This document shows, piece after piece, positions 1 to 12,123 of a stretch of 64,000 nucleotides of DNA. Under the pieces are notes generated by a model. That model saw only the letters and a program-made list of their open reading frames with translations. It searched no databases and was not told where the DNA came from. The DNA comes from Diphasiastrum complanatum (lineage: Eukaryota; Streptophyta; Lycopodiopsida; Lycopodiales; Lycopodiaceae), in the NCBI GenBank assembly GCA_029204225.1, contig CM055104.1, positions 24,627,285-24,691,284 on the forward strand, read 5' to 3'. Position 1 is the first letter of the stretch. Every line of letters starts with the position of its first letter. The position numbers were made by a program, and so were the translations under genes.

Positions 1-2763
1 GATCATAGGTAGATCCACTTCCATGATTATCTTTAGCTCCACTAGCAACCTCTTCATCCAAAGCACTTCCTTTGTTGTTGTAGTGAGCGCCTTGTACTCA
101 GCTTCACATGATGATACAGTATCTTGCTTTTTGGAAAGCCAAGATATCAAGTTTCCTCCAAGATATATGACATAAGGACTTGTAGATTTTTGATCTGCTC
201 TATCACTTGCAAAATCCAAGTCAGAATAACCAACAATAAAAAGATCTTCACTTTTATACAATAAACCATAATCAAAAGTTGAAGATATATATCTATGCAC
301 TCTGTTGGCCATTTTCCAATGATAGATAGTAGGATTTTGCATAGCCTGGCTCAACTTATGAACAGTAAAGCTTATGTCAGGTCTAGTTATTGTGAGCCAA
401 ATTAAGGAGCCTATAAGACTCCTAAAAAGTGTGATGTCCACAAAGGATCTTTCATCGCCTTTGTTAGGGTCTTTTACATTTTGCTCCATAGGAGTTTCTA
501 TACTCTTACAATCTAATATTTTGAACTTTTTTAACATTGAAAGAGCATACTTGGATTGACATACAAAAGCTTTATCTTTAAGAAAGTCAATCTCTAATCC
601 TAGAATGTAGTGAATTTTTCCAAGATCTTGCATCTTGAAATCTTTTCCAAGTGCAAACTTGGTTTCCTCAACTAACTTGATACAACTTCCTCTTAGAATG
701 ATATCATCAACATAAATAAGAAAGATGACAATATCTTTATCAAAAAATTTGACATATAAGGAAGGATCATAGTTACTAAGATTAAATCCTAGTGACTTAA
801 GAAAGGTGTTAAGTCGAGAATACCATGACCTTGGAGCTTGCTTTAGTCCATATAGACTTTTGAAGAGCAAGCAAACTTTGTCTTTGTCATGGATGAACCC
901 AATACGCTGATCCATATAAATCTCTTCTTCTAGATATCCATTCAAAAATGCATTAGAGACATCTAGTTGAAGAACTTGCCAATTGAAAAAACAAGCAGCA
1001 TTGCAACTGGAGCAAAGGTGTCCTTATAATCAAGTCCATAAACTTGAGCAAAACCCTTTGCACAAAGCCTAGCCTTGTACTTGTTGATTTTGCCATCTTG
1101 ATTATACTTGACTCAAAAAACCCACTTGCAACCAATGGTGTGCTTGTTGGATGGAAGGTCCACAAGCTCCCATGCCTTATTGGCCATCAAAGCATCATAT
1201 TCCTCCTTCATGGCAAGATACCAATCCTTTGAGTTGAGTGCATCATATACATCCTTTGGCTCCTCATGAGAAATAAAATAAGCACAATTAGTGAAGGTGA
1301 TTTCCAATTGCTTGCCTCTATCTTCATAGGTAAGCCTCCTAGGCTCGGATCTTTCTCTTTGAGATCTCCTTGGTGAAAAGATTAGAGGTGACTCCTCCTT
1401 ACGTCAATCATGGAGAACACAAAGTTTAATTCTTGGCCCCATCTCTCCATGATAGTCTTCAAGGGCGATGATTGGAGTATCTTTGTAAGAATCTTTGAAC
1501 TCGGCCTCCTCGAGAATGTATTTTTGATCCTCATGGAATATAACGTTCCTACTCTCAATTGTAGTTGAGGTAGAGGGAACATAGATTCTGTAAGCTTTCT
1601 TGTTGGATGCATATCCAACCATGATCCCTTTAATAGAGCTAGGATTCATCTCTTTTCCTTGTTTCCAAGGGCACATGAACAAAGCAAGCACAACCAAAAA
1701 CTCTAAGATGATCTACCTTAGGTTTCTTCTTAAACAAGACTTCAAAAGGTGATTTTCCAGCAAGTGCATTGTGAGGTAATCTATTGCACAAATAGTTTGC
1801 ACAATTTATAGCTTCACCCCAATATTCAATTGGCAAAGAAGCTTCGACTCGGATTGCTTCAGCACATTCACGTAAAGATTTGTTTTTTCTCTCAGCAACT
1901 CCATTTTGAGATGGAGAATAAGCACAAGAAAACTCTCTCTTTATTCCTTCACCTTCACAATATTCATGAAACTTGTTGGAGATGTATTCACCTCCTCCAT
2001 CACATCTTAAATTTTTAACTTTGAAAGAAAATCGTTTCTCAACATAAGCTTTGAAAATTAGGAAGTGATCAAATACCATAGCTTTTGAAGAAAGTAGATA
2101 CAACCAACTATGTCTAGTAAAGTCATCACTAAAGGTGACAAAACATGTTGCACCACCAATACTTTTAGAAGAAGAAAAATGAACATCTAAGTGTATAAGC
2201 TCCAAAGGATGAGTAGTCTTTATAAAAGACTTTTGATATGGCTTTCTATGTGATTTTGCAATAGCACAAGCCTCACAAGGCTTGAAATCTTTGGAAAGTG
2301 ATCTTGGAAGGCCAATAGCCTTATCTTTATTGACCATAAAAGACATAGACTTAAAGTTAGGATGCCCAACCTTCTATGCCATAACTCCTCCTTAGATAAA
2401 AGAGCAACTTCACAAAGTTTTGCATTCTCATAAGAATTCAACTGGAAAATTCCACCATATCTAGATCAATCAGCTAGGACCTCATCATTTTTCTTGATAA
2501 AGCAAGTATTGGAGTTGAACTTTACATCACAACCACTATCAAGCAACTTTCCCACACTAATCAAGTTCTTTGTAAGTTTTGGAATAAAAATAACATTAGA
2601 AAGTGCAAGAACTTTTGAAGAAGCAAGTTTCAATGGAATGTTGCCAATTCCTTCTGTAGAGCATTCATGATCATTAGCAGTGTAAATAGATCTCTTAAGT
2701 CCTTTGTAAGGTACAATTGAGTCAAAAGACTCCTTTGAACATCACGTATGTAAAGAAGCTCCA
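1..2763 (-). pseudogene. Copia-1 pol: protease, integrase, RT, RNase H (broken)
   Basis: Reading leftwards, the protease core (YIDSGAS) is at about 2760 and is followed by an in-frame TGA. The GAG-pre-integrase motif LWHRRLG lies near 2385. The integrase core 2346-1639 keeps HLDVHF, RCDGGGEY and NGVAERKN, which carry the D, D and E residues, although the second site reads GGGEY rather than the usual NGGEY. RT follows in several frames from 1640 to about 350, and RNase H (SWLSKKQDT near 140-170) runs to the window edge. Frameshifts separate integrase from RT and split RT, so this copy cannot be autonomous. Confidence 0.9.
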
Positions 2764-3723
2764 CTATCTATGTACCAAGCTCCATCTTTCTTGAAAGTGA
2801 TAAAAAAAAACTGGACACCATGAGTGATCCTTCTCCATCACTTGGAACAAAATCTTCTTCAATCTCTTTGGAGAGATTGCTTGCTTGAGTTGGTTTTTCT
2901 TCTTAAAGCAATTAGAGGCATAGTGCCCCTTCTTGCCACAGAAGAAACACTTCACTTTCTTCTTCTTGGTCTTTGAAGTAGAAGGATGAGATGAATCATC
3001 CTCTTCACCATCTTTGTCTCGATCTTTGGCTTTGTCTTTGTTGGATGCTTGAGAAAACTCGTTCTTACTCCTTCCTTTATGCTTATCCTTGACAAAGAGG
3101 GCTTTGTCACTTCCACCATGCTCGAGTTTGTTCACCCTAGAAAGTTTATAGCTTTGCCTAGCTTCTTAAGAAATAAGAATTCCTTGGAGAATTTCTAGAT
3201 TAGGCAACTCCTCCTTAATGGCAAAAGATTGAACAAGATTATCATAGTCATCTTTCAAGCCATTTAGTATGACTTGAACCAGCTCATCTTGGTTAATAAT
3301 AACACCAACACAAGAAAGCTCTCTATGTAAATCTTTAACTCTCAGAACATACTTTTATGCGCTATCCTCACTTCTTTGGAAACTTTGGAAAATCTGATTC
3401 CTAAGAGTGAGTATTCTAGAAGTATTCTCTGCTTCATAGATGGACTTAAGTGCATCCCAAGCATCTTTGATTGTGGTGCAAGATCCTATCTCCTTCAAAA
3501 TTTCATTAGATACATTCATCTTAATGAAATGTAGAGCCATTCTAGCTCTCTTCCTATACTTAGGAGTTTCAGCTTGTGCTTGAGGCTCCTCCTCAACACC
3601 AAGCACAATGTCCATAACATTATGGAGTATCAAAATAGACTCCATTTTGAACTTCCAAATTGAGTAATTAGAAGTATTTAGTCTTTCATTTGCTTCTAGA
3701 AGATATCCTCCTAGAGGTGCCAT
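2764..3723 (-). pseudogene. Copia-1 gag with zinc knuckle, two in-frame stops
   Basis: The gag (UBN2-type) domain starts at ATG 3723 with MAPLGGYLLEANERL and stays in one frame to 2764, but TAA codons at 3355-3357 and 3166-3168 interrupt it. The zinc knuckle CFFCGKKGHYASNC lies near 2905-2960 and is complete. Gag forms the virus-like particle and packages element RNA in the cytoplasm. The N terminus resembles that of Copia-2 (about 6.9-10.9 kb), so the two are the same broad lineage. The frame cannot now give a full-length product. Confidence 0.9.
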
Positions 3724-4324
3724 TTATGTGAAGACTTCTTAATTATTGGACTGCAATATGTTTGAGCTTGTTCCAATCAGACTTAATGTTGCTGCTCTCT
3801 TTCACTATAGGTATTTTCAAGGATGTCCTATCTTCCTATGTCAAGAACTTGCAACTGTATTTGAGATGGATCTCAAATATTCAAAAAACAAGATTATCTA
3901 GATCAGACACACAAAGTGGATTGAGACACTTTGGCAAGTTTGAATCCTACTTTTGGCACGTGTGAAATGCTTCAAAAGAAAACACTATTGACACTCAAAA
4001 GGCTCAAAGAGTGTTCAATTACTTCAAACTTATTCTTGACCTTCAATTTCTTGTGTAGGATGCTCAAAACAATGGACTCAGAACAAAGCAAGGTTGAATC
4101 AAATCAAAATGTAGTCACTCGGATTTTGGACCCTTCCCAATCCTCTTTAAGAGCTTATAACTCTTGATAGACACATTAGATTGATTTGGTTTCAATTTCT
4201 ATGGAAAGTACACATCACAAGCTTTCCATCAAGCTATAAGACCACTATCTTTGGATATACAAGCAAGGAGATAAAAGGGACTAAAAATCATTGATTTTCA
4301 TGCCTTATACTTGTCTTCACAAGA
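3724..4324. other. Copia-1 leader remnant, no gene seen
   Basis: Non-coding AT-rich sequence upstream of the Copia-1 gag start. In its position it should be the untranslated leader. No PBS (TGGTATCAGAGC or its complement) is present. Short open frames here have no recognisable motif. Confidence 0.5.
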
Positions 4325-4545
4325 AGATAGTGAGATAGTATCTTGCTTTTTGGAAAGCCAAGATATTTACTCCTGCACAAAGGAATGTTGCAAATGCACT
4401 AATGGACTTTCTATCCATCTTGTCACCTGCAAAATCTGAATCCTAGTAGGCTCTCAAGTGCAAGTTAGATCCTTCATAAAGTATGCCAAAAAATCTAGTA
4501 CTACAAACATATCTAGGCACTCTCTTGGCACTTTTCCCTGCTCAC
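4325..4545 (-). pseudogene. Copia RNase H fragment
   Basis: Minus-strand translation gives DSDFAGDKMDRKS and, after a frameshift, SWLSKKQDTIS, matching the RNase H of the other Copia copies here. It parallels 120-330 within Copia-1 but is clearly diverged from it. It lies 5' of the Copia-1 leader, where RNase H does not belong, so it comes from a second element or a recombination event. Confidence 0.8.
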
Positions 4546-5148
4546 CAAGCTGCAAGAGTTACTTCCCAAGATAACTCAAAACATCTTGAAAAACGTGCAT
4601 TGTTTTGGTGTTTCACAAGGGCACTTTTTTTGGGGTCTAACTCTCGCAGACTTCTCTGTGTCCTTGTCTCAGTGAGATGGAACTTTAAAGAGCTCTGCAA
4701 GGGTTAGTTTTGAGTTTTAAAAAAAATTAATTTTTACAAGGGATTTTTGAATTTTTATGGGTTTTTCTCTGATTTTTTCATAATCTATTGGGAAGTAACC
4801 TTCACACGCTTCTATGCAAGTCTGGGACAGTACCTTGGAGCTACTTCCAGTCATGCAAAGGTTAGTTCTTGCTGGTTTTTGAGAAATCAAAATCTAATGA
4901 GATTTTGCCTCTCATTTTCCCTCCAAAAATAGATTTTGAGTGTTTTTTCAAATTTTTATGGGGTTTTTTGGATTATTGGAAGGGATTGGATGCTTGAAAC
5001 TGATCCTCCCACCCCATAATCTCTCCCTACAGTGCAAACAAACAAAAAATCACGAAAAACGGCAAAAACTAATACTACTCACACTATTCTACCCCTAAAA
5101 TACGAGTTTTTTTTGGTGAAAATGAACGCGCAGGAGAGAATAAGAGGG

Positions 5149-5152
<4 letters not shown>
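4546..5152. other. No gene seen; possible LTR-derived sequence
   Basis: AT-rich stretch with T- and A-runs. Open frames of 60-75 codons show no domain. Nothing else is recognisable. Confidence 0.4.

Positions 5153-5223
<71 letters not shown>
5153..5223. repeat. (AG)n microsatellite
   Basis: Uninterrupted AG dinucleotide array of about 35 units. Arg/Glu and Ser/Leu open frames across it are artefacts. Confidence 0.99.
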
Positions 5224-5227
<4 letters not shown>

Positions 5228-5466
5228 GCTATGTGGTGAGATGAGAGTGTGGCACATCCCGGCAATGGCGCCACTATTGTGTCGTCGATGCAGCATAGGG
5301 GTCCATCTCTGGGAGCGGCAACCTCGCCTTCACTTGCATAGCAAGAAGAGAGAGGGGGAGGAGAGAGAGGAGAAAGAGAGTGGAAAGAGGGAGAGAGAGA
5401 ATGCTTAGGTTGAGAAATGCTTTGGGGGCTCGAGCGCCTACCCAAATCTATTCTGTCCCAACGTAG

Positions 5467-6257
<791 letters not shown>

Positions 6258-6910
6258 TGTGAAAAACTCAGATCCAAAAGATGCTAAAGTTTCATAAAGA
6301 TCTTGGCCATGGAAGTTATGCACATCTAGATTGAAAAAATGATAGAAATTGTGATGTTAAGCATACTAAACATCAACTAAACATCAAGATCTGATCATAA
6401 GCTTCCACAAACAGAAACTTGCTGTCCCTGTCCGTACTTCAGAGCCTACAACCTGCATTTCACACGTGTGAAGCCATAGCAACAAAGAAATCACAATTCT
6501 AGTGGCTAGAATGCAAGATATGAACAAAAAAGTGAGAGAGAAGAAGATGGATCTTCAAAGAGCATAACATTCATTCAATAGAATGAAAATGAGATATGTA
6601 CATACTCGTGGAGATGGCTATTTATAGCAGCCATAGTGCCTCTTGGCCACTTGTCTTATGATAGGCTAAAATTGGGGTCCAATAGGATTCACCCATCTAC
6701 CTAGAAATTTGGTCAAATAGGAATGCACCAAATTATGAGCCAATAGAAGAGCTCCACACTCGACCTCCTCTAATTAATGTGACCTCAAAAGTAGTGTACA
6801 CATACTTTGGGCCTCTACATACATGTATGAACCTATCTCTAACTTTTATTTGGCCATAGGCCTACAAAATCTCAAGTTAGGAAAATACTACTAGTTGACA
6901 ATTTTTCACA
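6258..6910 (-). repeat. 3' LTR of Copia-2
   Basis: 653 bp with TG...CA ends, the downstream LTR relative to the minus-strand gene. Preceded (minus sense) by the PPT at 6911-6920. Its first five bases supply the end of the pol frame, including the stop codon. Confidence 0.97.
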
Positions 6911-9900
6911 CTCCCTCTTCAACTAGTTTTAGCATAGATTTAGAAAGTACACCAAGACTTGTTCTATGCTTGAAAAATAAGTCCTTTCCCAATGCTTTGG
7001 TAAAGATATCAGCCACACATTCCTTTGATGGGACATGTTCAAGCTTGATCTCTTTTGCCAACACTTGTTCTCTCACAAAATGGTAAGCCACCTCGATATG
7101 TTTGCTCCTTGCATGGAAAACCGGATTGCTTGCTAGACTTTGGGCTGAAAGGTTGTCACAAAAGATGATTGGACTCTCTGAAAAATCCAGCAAATGAAGC
7201 TCCATAATCATCCTCTTGATCCACACCATCTCCTTTGTGCATGATGTCAAAGCTTTGTACTCGGCCTCACTAGAAGAAAGTGATATAGTTGCTTGTTTCT
7301 TCGACATCCATGAGATAGCTCCATCACCTATGAAAATAGCATGTGCATTTATGGATTTTCTATCCATAAGGTCTCCTGCAAAATCTGAATCTGAAAAACC
7401 AAATAAGTTAGGTGATGAGCCTCTATAAACAATGCCAAAATCTTTTGTTCCCGAGATGTATCTCAAGATCCTCTTTCCTAGTTTCCAATGTTCTATGCTA
7501 GGATCTTGCATGAATTGGCTTAATCTACCAACACAATAAGATAAATCAGGTCTTGTGATGGTTAGATATATAAGAGAACCTATTAGCTTCCTATAGAGAG
7601 TAATGTCCTCGAAGGATCTTTCATTACCTCTTATAGTTAGCTTTACATGTGATTCCATAGGTGTATCAATAGGATTTGCATCTACCATATGAAATCTATT
7701 GAGAATAGAAATAGCATACTTCTCTTGTGAAATAAAAGTGATTTGAGAAGTTCTAATTACTTCTATTCCTAAGATATAGCTCAAAAGACCAAGATCATGC
7801 ACTTCAAATTCCTTTTTTAGTGCTTTCTTGATATCTTCTATATCTTCCTTGTTCCCTCCACTTAAAATAATGTCATCCACATAAATTAGAAGGATTGTAA
7901 CATCATTAGCACTAATTCTAAAGTAAAGTGAATGATCATACTCACTCATAGTGAAGTTTTGAGAAAGTAGAAAAGAGTTAAGCCTAGCATACCAACTCCT
8001 TGGTGCTTGCTTAAGACCATACAAACTTTTTTGTAGAAAACACACATGATTAGGCTTGCTATGAGAAACATAGCTCTCGGGTTGCTCCATGTAGACTTCC
8101 TCTTCAAGATCACCATTCAAGAAAGCATTAGAAATGTCTAATTGCCAAAGATCCCATCCATAAAGAGTTGCAAGGGAAATGATTACTCTTATGCTCACCA
8201 TCTTTGCCACGGGTGCAAAGGTTTCCTCATAGTCAATGCCATGCTCTTGAGCATAACCTTTAGCCACCAACCTTGCCTTGAACTTGTTGATAGATCCATC
8301 TTGATTTGTCTTTACCTTGAAGATCCATTTGCATCCAATTGCACTTTTGCCCTTTGGAAGCTCCACCAATCTCCATGTGTTGTTCTTCATAAGTGCTTCA
8401 AACTCAAGATCCATTGCTTGGATCCATTCCTCTTTTTGCCTTGCTTCATCTACACATGAAGGTACATCAAAAGAAGTTAGGAAAGCATAGTTGGATCCAT
8501 CCACCACTTGCTTACCTTTGCCATCATAAGTGAGCCTTGAGGGTCTCACTTTATGCCTTGGAGTTCTCCTTGGAATTTGACTTGAAGAGGCTTCTTCAAC
8601 ATCCACATCCAATGTGTCATCAACTCCATTGTCATCAAGCACATTAGTTGCAACAACACCATCATCACTTGAAACAACTTTTGGAATGTTACTTTCATCA
8701 AAAATGACATCCCTACTTGTGAACACTTTCTTGATTGAAGGAACATAAATCCTATATGCTTTGCTTACTTCACTATAACCAACAAAAATGCCCTTTCTTG
8801 AAGATGGATCCTCCTTAGTTCTATCATCAAGAGTAATGTTGAAGTAGCAAATGCATCCAAAAGTTCTTAGAAACTTGACATTAGGCTTCATACCAAACAA
8901 AGCTTCAAAAGGGGTTTTTCCTTCCAATACAACACTTGGCCATCTATTGCATAGGAAATTTGCACACAACAAAGCATCACTCCAAAAAGGTTTAGGAAGA
9001 TTAGCATTCAATCTCATTGCCTTTGCACTCTCACACAAGGTTCTATTCTTCCTCTCGGCCACTCCATTTTGTTGTGGTGTTCTTGGACATGTGTACTCCC
9101 TCTTGATCCCATGCTCATCGCAAAAGGCTTTGAATTTGTTAGAAATGTATTCACCACCATTGTCGCTCCTCAAGCATTTGATTTTGGTTGTAAATTGAGT
9201 CTCAATAGCAACTTTGAACTTGACAAACACATCAAACACCTCATCCTTGCTCTTTAGTAGATAAACCCAACAAAATCTACTAAAATCATCAATGAAAGTT
9301 ACATACATCTTAGCACCTCCATTGCTAATTGTAGTAACACCATGAATATCCGAATGCAAGAGAGAAAAAGGCATCTTAGATCTAGATATAGATCTAGTAT
9401 ATGGCAATCTATGTGATTTAGACAAAGCACATTCTTCACAAACATGATTCAAGCAAGTAAGAGACTTGGGAAGTCCCCTTACTACCTCCTTTTTGGCTAT
9501 TACCTCCAAGGCCTTGTAGTTGAGATGTCCCATCCTTTTATGCCATACCTCTTGAATTGACATTTGTTCATTTGCCATGCATCCAACTTGGTTAGCAACA
9601 ACACATGCATCAAGCTTGAACAATTTCCCTTGCCTTTTCCCTTTTGCAATGATACTACACCCCTTTTTGATCAAGCAAGCATCACCATCAAACTCAACTT
9701 TGAATCCTTTGTCAAGCATTTGGCTTACACTAAGTAAGTTCTTGGTAATGGATGGAATGAGCAAAACATCTTTCAATTCTATATTCCTATTTGTAGAAAG
9801 TGAAATAGGAATTGTGCCAATCCCCTTGATTGTACACTCACCATCATTTGCGGTATAGATTACCTTCCTATCACCATCAAATGCCATTAAAGATGAAAAA

Positions 9901-10856
9901 TACTCTTTATGATATGTCATATGAGAAGTGGCTCCACTATCAATCCACCAAGGATCAATGTCTCCATGATTAGCCAACAAGCAAGATGACATAACAAAAG
10001 CATCATTTGAAAGAAGCTCATCCCCACCCTCATCAATAGTTAGATTGGTTTGCTTTTCCCCTTGATCCCTCTTTTTCTTAAAACAATCACTAGCAAAATG
10101 CCCTTTGACTCCACAATAGAAACATTTTAGCTTAGATCTATCCTTCTTTTTGCCAAAAGTAGAGTGCTCACCTTGGTCTTGCCCTTTAGACCAATTGCTT
10201 TTACCTTTGCCCTTGAACTTGCCTTTAGAGAACATTGCCTCCTCTTCTCCTCCTTGAGATGTAGAAGATGCTCCCACTCTTGCTTGCAACCTGAATTCTT
10301 CAGCCAACAAGACCTCTTGCAAGTCTCCAACACTTGGTAAACATTTTTGGATAGCATAACTTTGAACAAGATTAGCATGATCATCCAACAAGCCATTGAG
10401 AATCACTTGAACAAGCTCCTCATTATTTATGCCATCATTAATGCATGCTAACTCATCATTCAATGCTTTAACTCTCAAAACAAAAGCATGTCCACTCTCA
10501 CTCTTCTTTTGCATACAAGAAAAGATTTGCCTTCTTAAAGTCAACACTCTAGAAGTAGACTTGGATTCATAAACCTTCTTCAAGGCTTCCCAAGCTTCAC
10601 TAGATGATGTGCACTTACCAACCTCTTTGATAAGCTCATTTGTCACATTCATCTTGATCATGTGAAGGGCTTTCTTTGCCCTCTTGTCATACCTTAATTG
10701 TTCTTGAGGTGCCAAAGGTCTCTCCTCCACACCTACAACAATATCCATCAACTCATTCATCTCAAGCAAAGACTCCATCCTTACTTTCCAAGTAGAATAG
10801 TTGAGGGAGGTAAGCCTATCATTGCTTTCCAACATGTAGCCTCCATTTGTAGCCAT
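6906..10856 (-). CDS. Copia-2 gag-pol polyprotein, 1316 aa, intact
   Basis: Single open frame carrying all Copia functions. Gag (UBN2 type) covers roughly 1-230. The zinc knuckle CFYCGVKGHFASDC is near 245-258. Aspartic protease WWIDSGATSHM is near 305, and the GAG-pre-integrase VWHKRMGHLNY near 436. Integrase has D in HSDIHG (about 500), D in RSDNGGEY (about 563) and E in NGVAERKNR (about 603). RT starts near 860 (ARLVAKGYAQEHGIDYEETF) and has the catalytic YVDDIIL near 990. RNase H includes SSSEAEYKAL near 1195 and HARSKHIEVAYHFVREQV near 1250. Length and order match plant Copia elements that make one polyprotein later cut by the protease. The ATG at 10856 matches the start in Copia-1. The stop TGA falls in the first five bases of the 3' LTR. 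No broken motif was seen, so all enzymatic functions may be present. Confidence 0.97.
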   Translation of the reverse strand: MATNGGYMLESNDRLTSLNYSTWKVRMESLLEMNELMDIVVGVEERPLAPQEQLRYDKRAKKALHMIKMNVTNELIKEVGKCTSSSEAWEALKKVYESKSTSRVLTLRRQIFSCMQKKSESGHAFVLRVKALNDELACINDGINNEELVQVILNGLLDDHANLVQSYAIQKCLPSVGDLQEVLLAEEFRLQARVGASSTSQGGEEEAMFSKGKFKGKGKSNWSKGQDQGEHSTFGKKKDRSKLKCFYCGVKGHFASDCFKKKRDQGEKQTNLTIDEGGDELLSNDAFVMSSCLLANHGDIDPWWIDSGATSHMTYHKEYFSSLMAFDGDRKVIYTANDGECTIKGIGTIPISLSTNRNIELKDVLLIPSITKNLLSVSQMLDKGFKVEFDGDACLIKKGCSIIAKGKRQGKLFKLDACVVANQVGCMANEQMSIQEVWHKRMGHLNYKALEVIAKKEVVRGLPKSLTCLNHVCEECALSKSHRLPYTRSISRSKMPFSLLHSDIHGVTTISNGGAKMYVTFIDDFSRFCWVYLLKSKDEVFDVFVKFKVAIETQFTTKIKCLRSDNGGEYISNKFKAFCDEHGIKREYTCPRTPQQNGVAERKNRTLCESAKAMRLNANLPKPFWSDALLCANFLCNRWPSVVLEGKTPFEALFGMKPNVKFLRTFGCICYFNITLDDRTKEDPSSRKGIFVGYSEVSKAYRIYVPSIKKVFTSRDVIFDESNIPKVVSSDDGVVATNVLDDNGVDDTLDVDVEEASSSQIPRRTPRHKVRPSRLTYDGKGKQVVDGSNYAFLTSFDVPSCVDEARQKEEWIQAMDLEFEALMKNNTWRLVELPKGKSAIGCKWIFKVKTNQDGSINKFKARLVAKGYAQEHGIDYEETFAPVAKMVSIRVIISLATLYGWDLWQLDISNAFLNGDLEEEVYMEQPESYVSHSKPNHVCFLQKSLYGLKQAPRSWYARLNSFLLSQNFTMSEYDHSLYFRISANDVTILLIYVDDIILSGGNKEDIEDIKKALKKEFEVHDLGLLSYILGIEVIRTSQITFISQEKYAISILNRFHMVDANPIDTPMESHVKLTIRGNERSFEDITLYRKLIGSLIYLTITRPDLSYCVGRLSQFMQDPSIEHWKLGKRILRYISGTKDFGIVYRGSSPNLFGFSDSDFAGDLMDRKSINAHAIFIGDGAISWMSKKQATISLSSSEAEYKALTSCTKEMVWIKRMIMELHLLDFSESPIIFCDNLSAQSLASNPVFHARSKHIEVAYHFVREQVLAKEIKLEHVPSKECVADIFTKALGKDLFFKHRTSLGVLSKSMLKLVEEGV
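6911..6920 (-). other. Polypurine tract of Copia-2
   Basis: Minus strand GAAGAGGGAG immediately before the 3' LTR, the primer for plus-strand synthesis. It also codes for the last residues of pol. Confidence 0.9.
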
Positions 10857-11453
10857 GTTGCAATGATTGATCTCTGATCTTTGACCTGTTCCAATGCACT
10901 AAGCACTCTCTTGAATCAACAAATGAAACACAAGAAGAAATCACAAAGATTTGGAACCTAAAACCTTACTTTTTCTCTCTTTTCCTCACTTTTTCCTCAA
11001 TTTTAGCCACTAGTTTTATGATTTCTTGATCAAACCAAGACCAAACCTCAATATACTTGCTTTTCCCTCACTCCTAAGATTGAAATACACTCTTGAATCA
11101 TTCAGCAAACTGAAAATCAGAGGGTTACATCAATTTTGAAGTTTTTGACATGAAGAAGCAAGAAATTGAATCAAAAAACTATATGCTAGAATGGAAAACT
11201 AATAGGATCTTGTTGGATCTTGCATCTCCCTCTTTCCAAAACAAATTTTGTCTCCTTATTCTGATAAGTACAGAGGGAATTCGCCCTACTTCAATTGAAA
11301 TGCATACAAATGATGTTTTGATCACAAAGATCCAATTTCTACACATAAATCAACAAGATTTTTAGCTAGAAACTTGATTGGAATGCTACAAAAGCAAACT
11401 CGCCCACAAATCTCTTCTAAATCTGGCAAAACCTGCACATTTGGCCGCCTAAT
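10857..11453 (-). other. Copia-2 untranslated leader
   Basis: Roughly 600 bp between PBS and gag ATG with no long minus-strand frame. It would hold the packaging and dimerisation signals, none of which I can name from sequence. Confidence 0.75.
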
Positions 11454-11465
11454 GCTCTGATACCA
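11454..11465 (-). other. Primer binding site of Copia-2
   Basis: Minus strand reads TGGTATCAGAGC, complementary to the 3' end of plant initiator Met-tRNA and abutting the 5' LTR. It primes minus-strand DNA synthesis. Confidence 0.95.
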
Positions 11466-12118
11466 TGTGAAAAACTCAGATCCAAAAGATGCTAAAGTTT
11501 CATAAAGATCTTGGCCATGGAAGTTATGCACATCTAGATTGAAAAAATGATAGAAATTGTGATGTTAAGCATACTAAACATCAACTAAACATCAAGATCT
11601 GATCATAAGCTTCCACAAACAGAAACTTGCTGTCCCTGTCCGTACTTCAGAGCCTACAACCTGCATTTCACACGTGTGAAGCCATAGCAACAAAGAAATC
11701 ACAATTCTAGTGGCTAGAATGCAAGATATGAACAAAAAAGTGAGAGAGAAGAAGATGGATCTTCAAAGAGCATAACATTCATTCAATAGAATGAAAATGA
11801 GATATGTACATACTCGTGGAGATGGCTATTTATAGCAGCCATAGTGCCTCTTGGCCACTTGTCTTATGATAGGCTAAAATTGGGGTCCAATAGGATTCAC
11901 CCATCTACCTAGAAATTTGGTCAAATAGGAATGCACCAAATTATGAGCCAATAGAAGAGCTCCACACTCGACCTCCTCTAATTAATGTGACCTCAAAAGT
12001 AGTGTACACATACTTTGGGCCTCTACATACATGTATGAACCTATCTCTAACTTTTATTTGGCCATAGGCCTACAAAATCTCAAGTTAGGAAAATACTACT
12101 AGTTGACAATTTTTCACA
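11466..12118 (-). repeat. 5' LTR of Copia-2
   Basis: 653 bp, the same as 6258-6910 by visual alignment. It carries the minus-strand TATA box at 11826-11835. The 14-bp palindrome TTCACACGTGTGAA at 11667-11680 lies downstream of it, in the transcribed R/U5 part. Confidence 0.97.
11826..11835 (-). promoter_or_regulatory. Copia-2 LTR TATA box
   Basis: CTATAAATAG on the minus strand within the 5' LTR, about 360 bp from the LTR end. This is a consensus plant TATA box and would place transcription start near 11800. Confidence 0.7.
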
Positions 12119-12123
12119 AGTAC
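12119..12123. repeat. Target-site duplication of Copia-2, right copy
   Basis: AGTAC directly right of the LTR, matching 6253-6257. Confidence 0.95.

Larger units (their letters stand above)
1..3723 (-). mobile_element. Copia-1: decayed Ty1/Copia retrotransposon, left end outside window
   Basis: A minus-strand Copia polyprotein can be followed from gag at 3723 down to RNase H at the left window edge. Order is gag, zinc knuckle, protease, GAG-pre-integrase, integrase, reverse transcriptase, RNase H, which is the Copia order. Several stops and frameshifts break it. The last part of RNase H and the 3' LTR lie beyond base 1. No PBS or 5' LTR was found upstream of gag; the leader instead runs into an unrelated RNase H scrap near 4325, so the 5' end is lost or rearranged. 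Confidence 0.93.
6258..12118 (-). mobile_element. Copia-2: complete, very young Ty1/Copia retrotransposon
   Basis: A 5861-bp element on the minus strand bounded by two 653-bp LTRs that I read as identical along their length. Both begin TGTGAAAAA and end TTTTTCACA. The 5-bp target duplication AGTAC flanks it (6253-6257 and 12119-12123). PBS, leader, one long open frame and PPT are in the right order and spacing. Copia integration generates 5-bp duplications, and the LTRs of one insertion are identical at birth, so this insertion is recent. It interrupts an older LTR-like sequence. All parts needed for an autonomous element are visible; actual activity cannot be judged from sequence. Confidence 0.98.
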
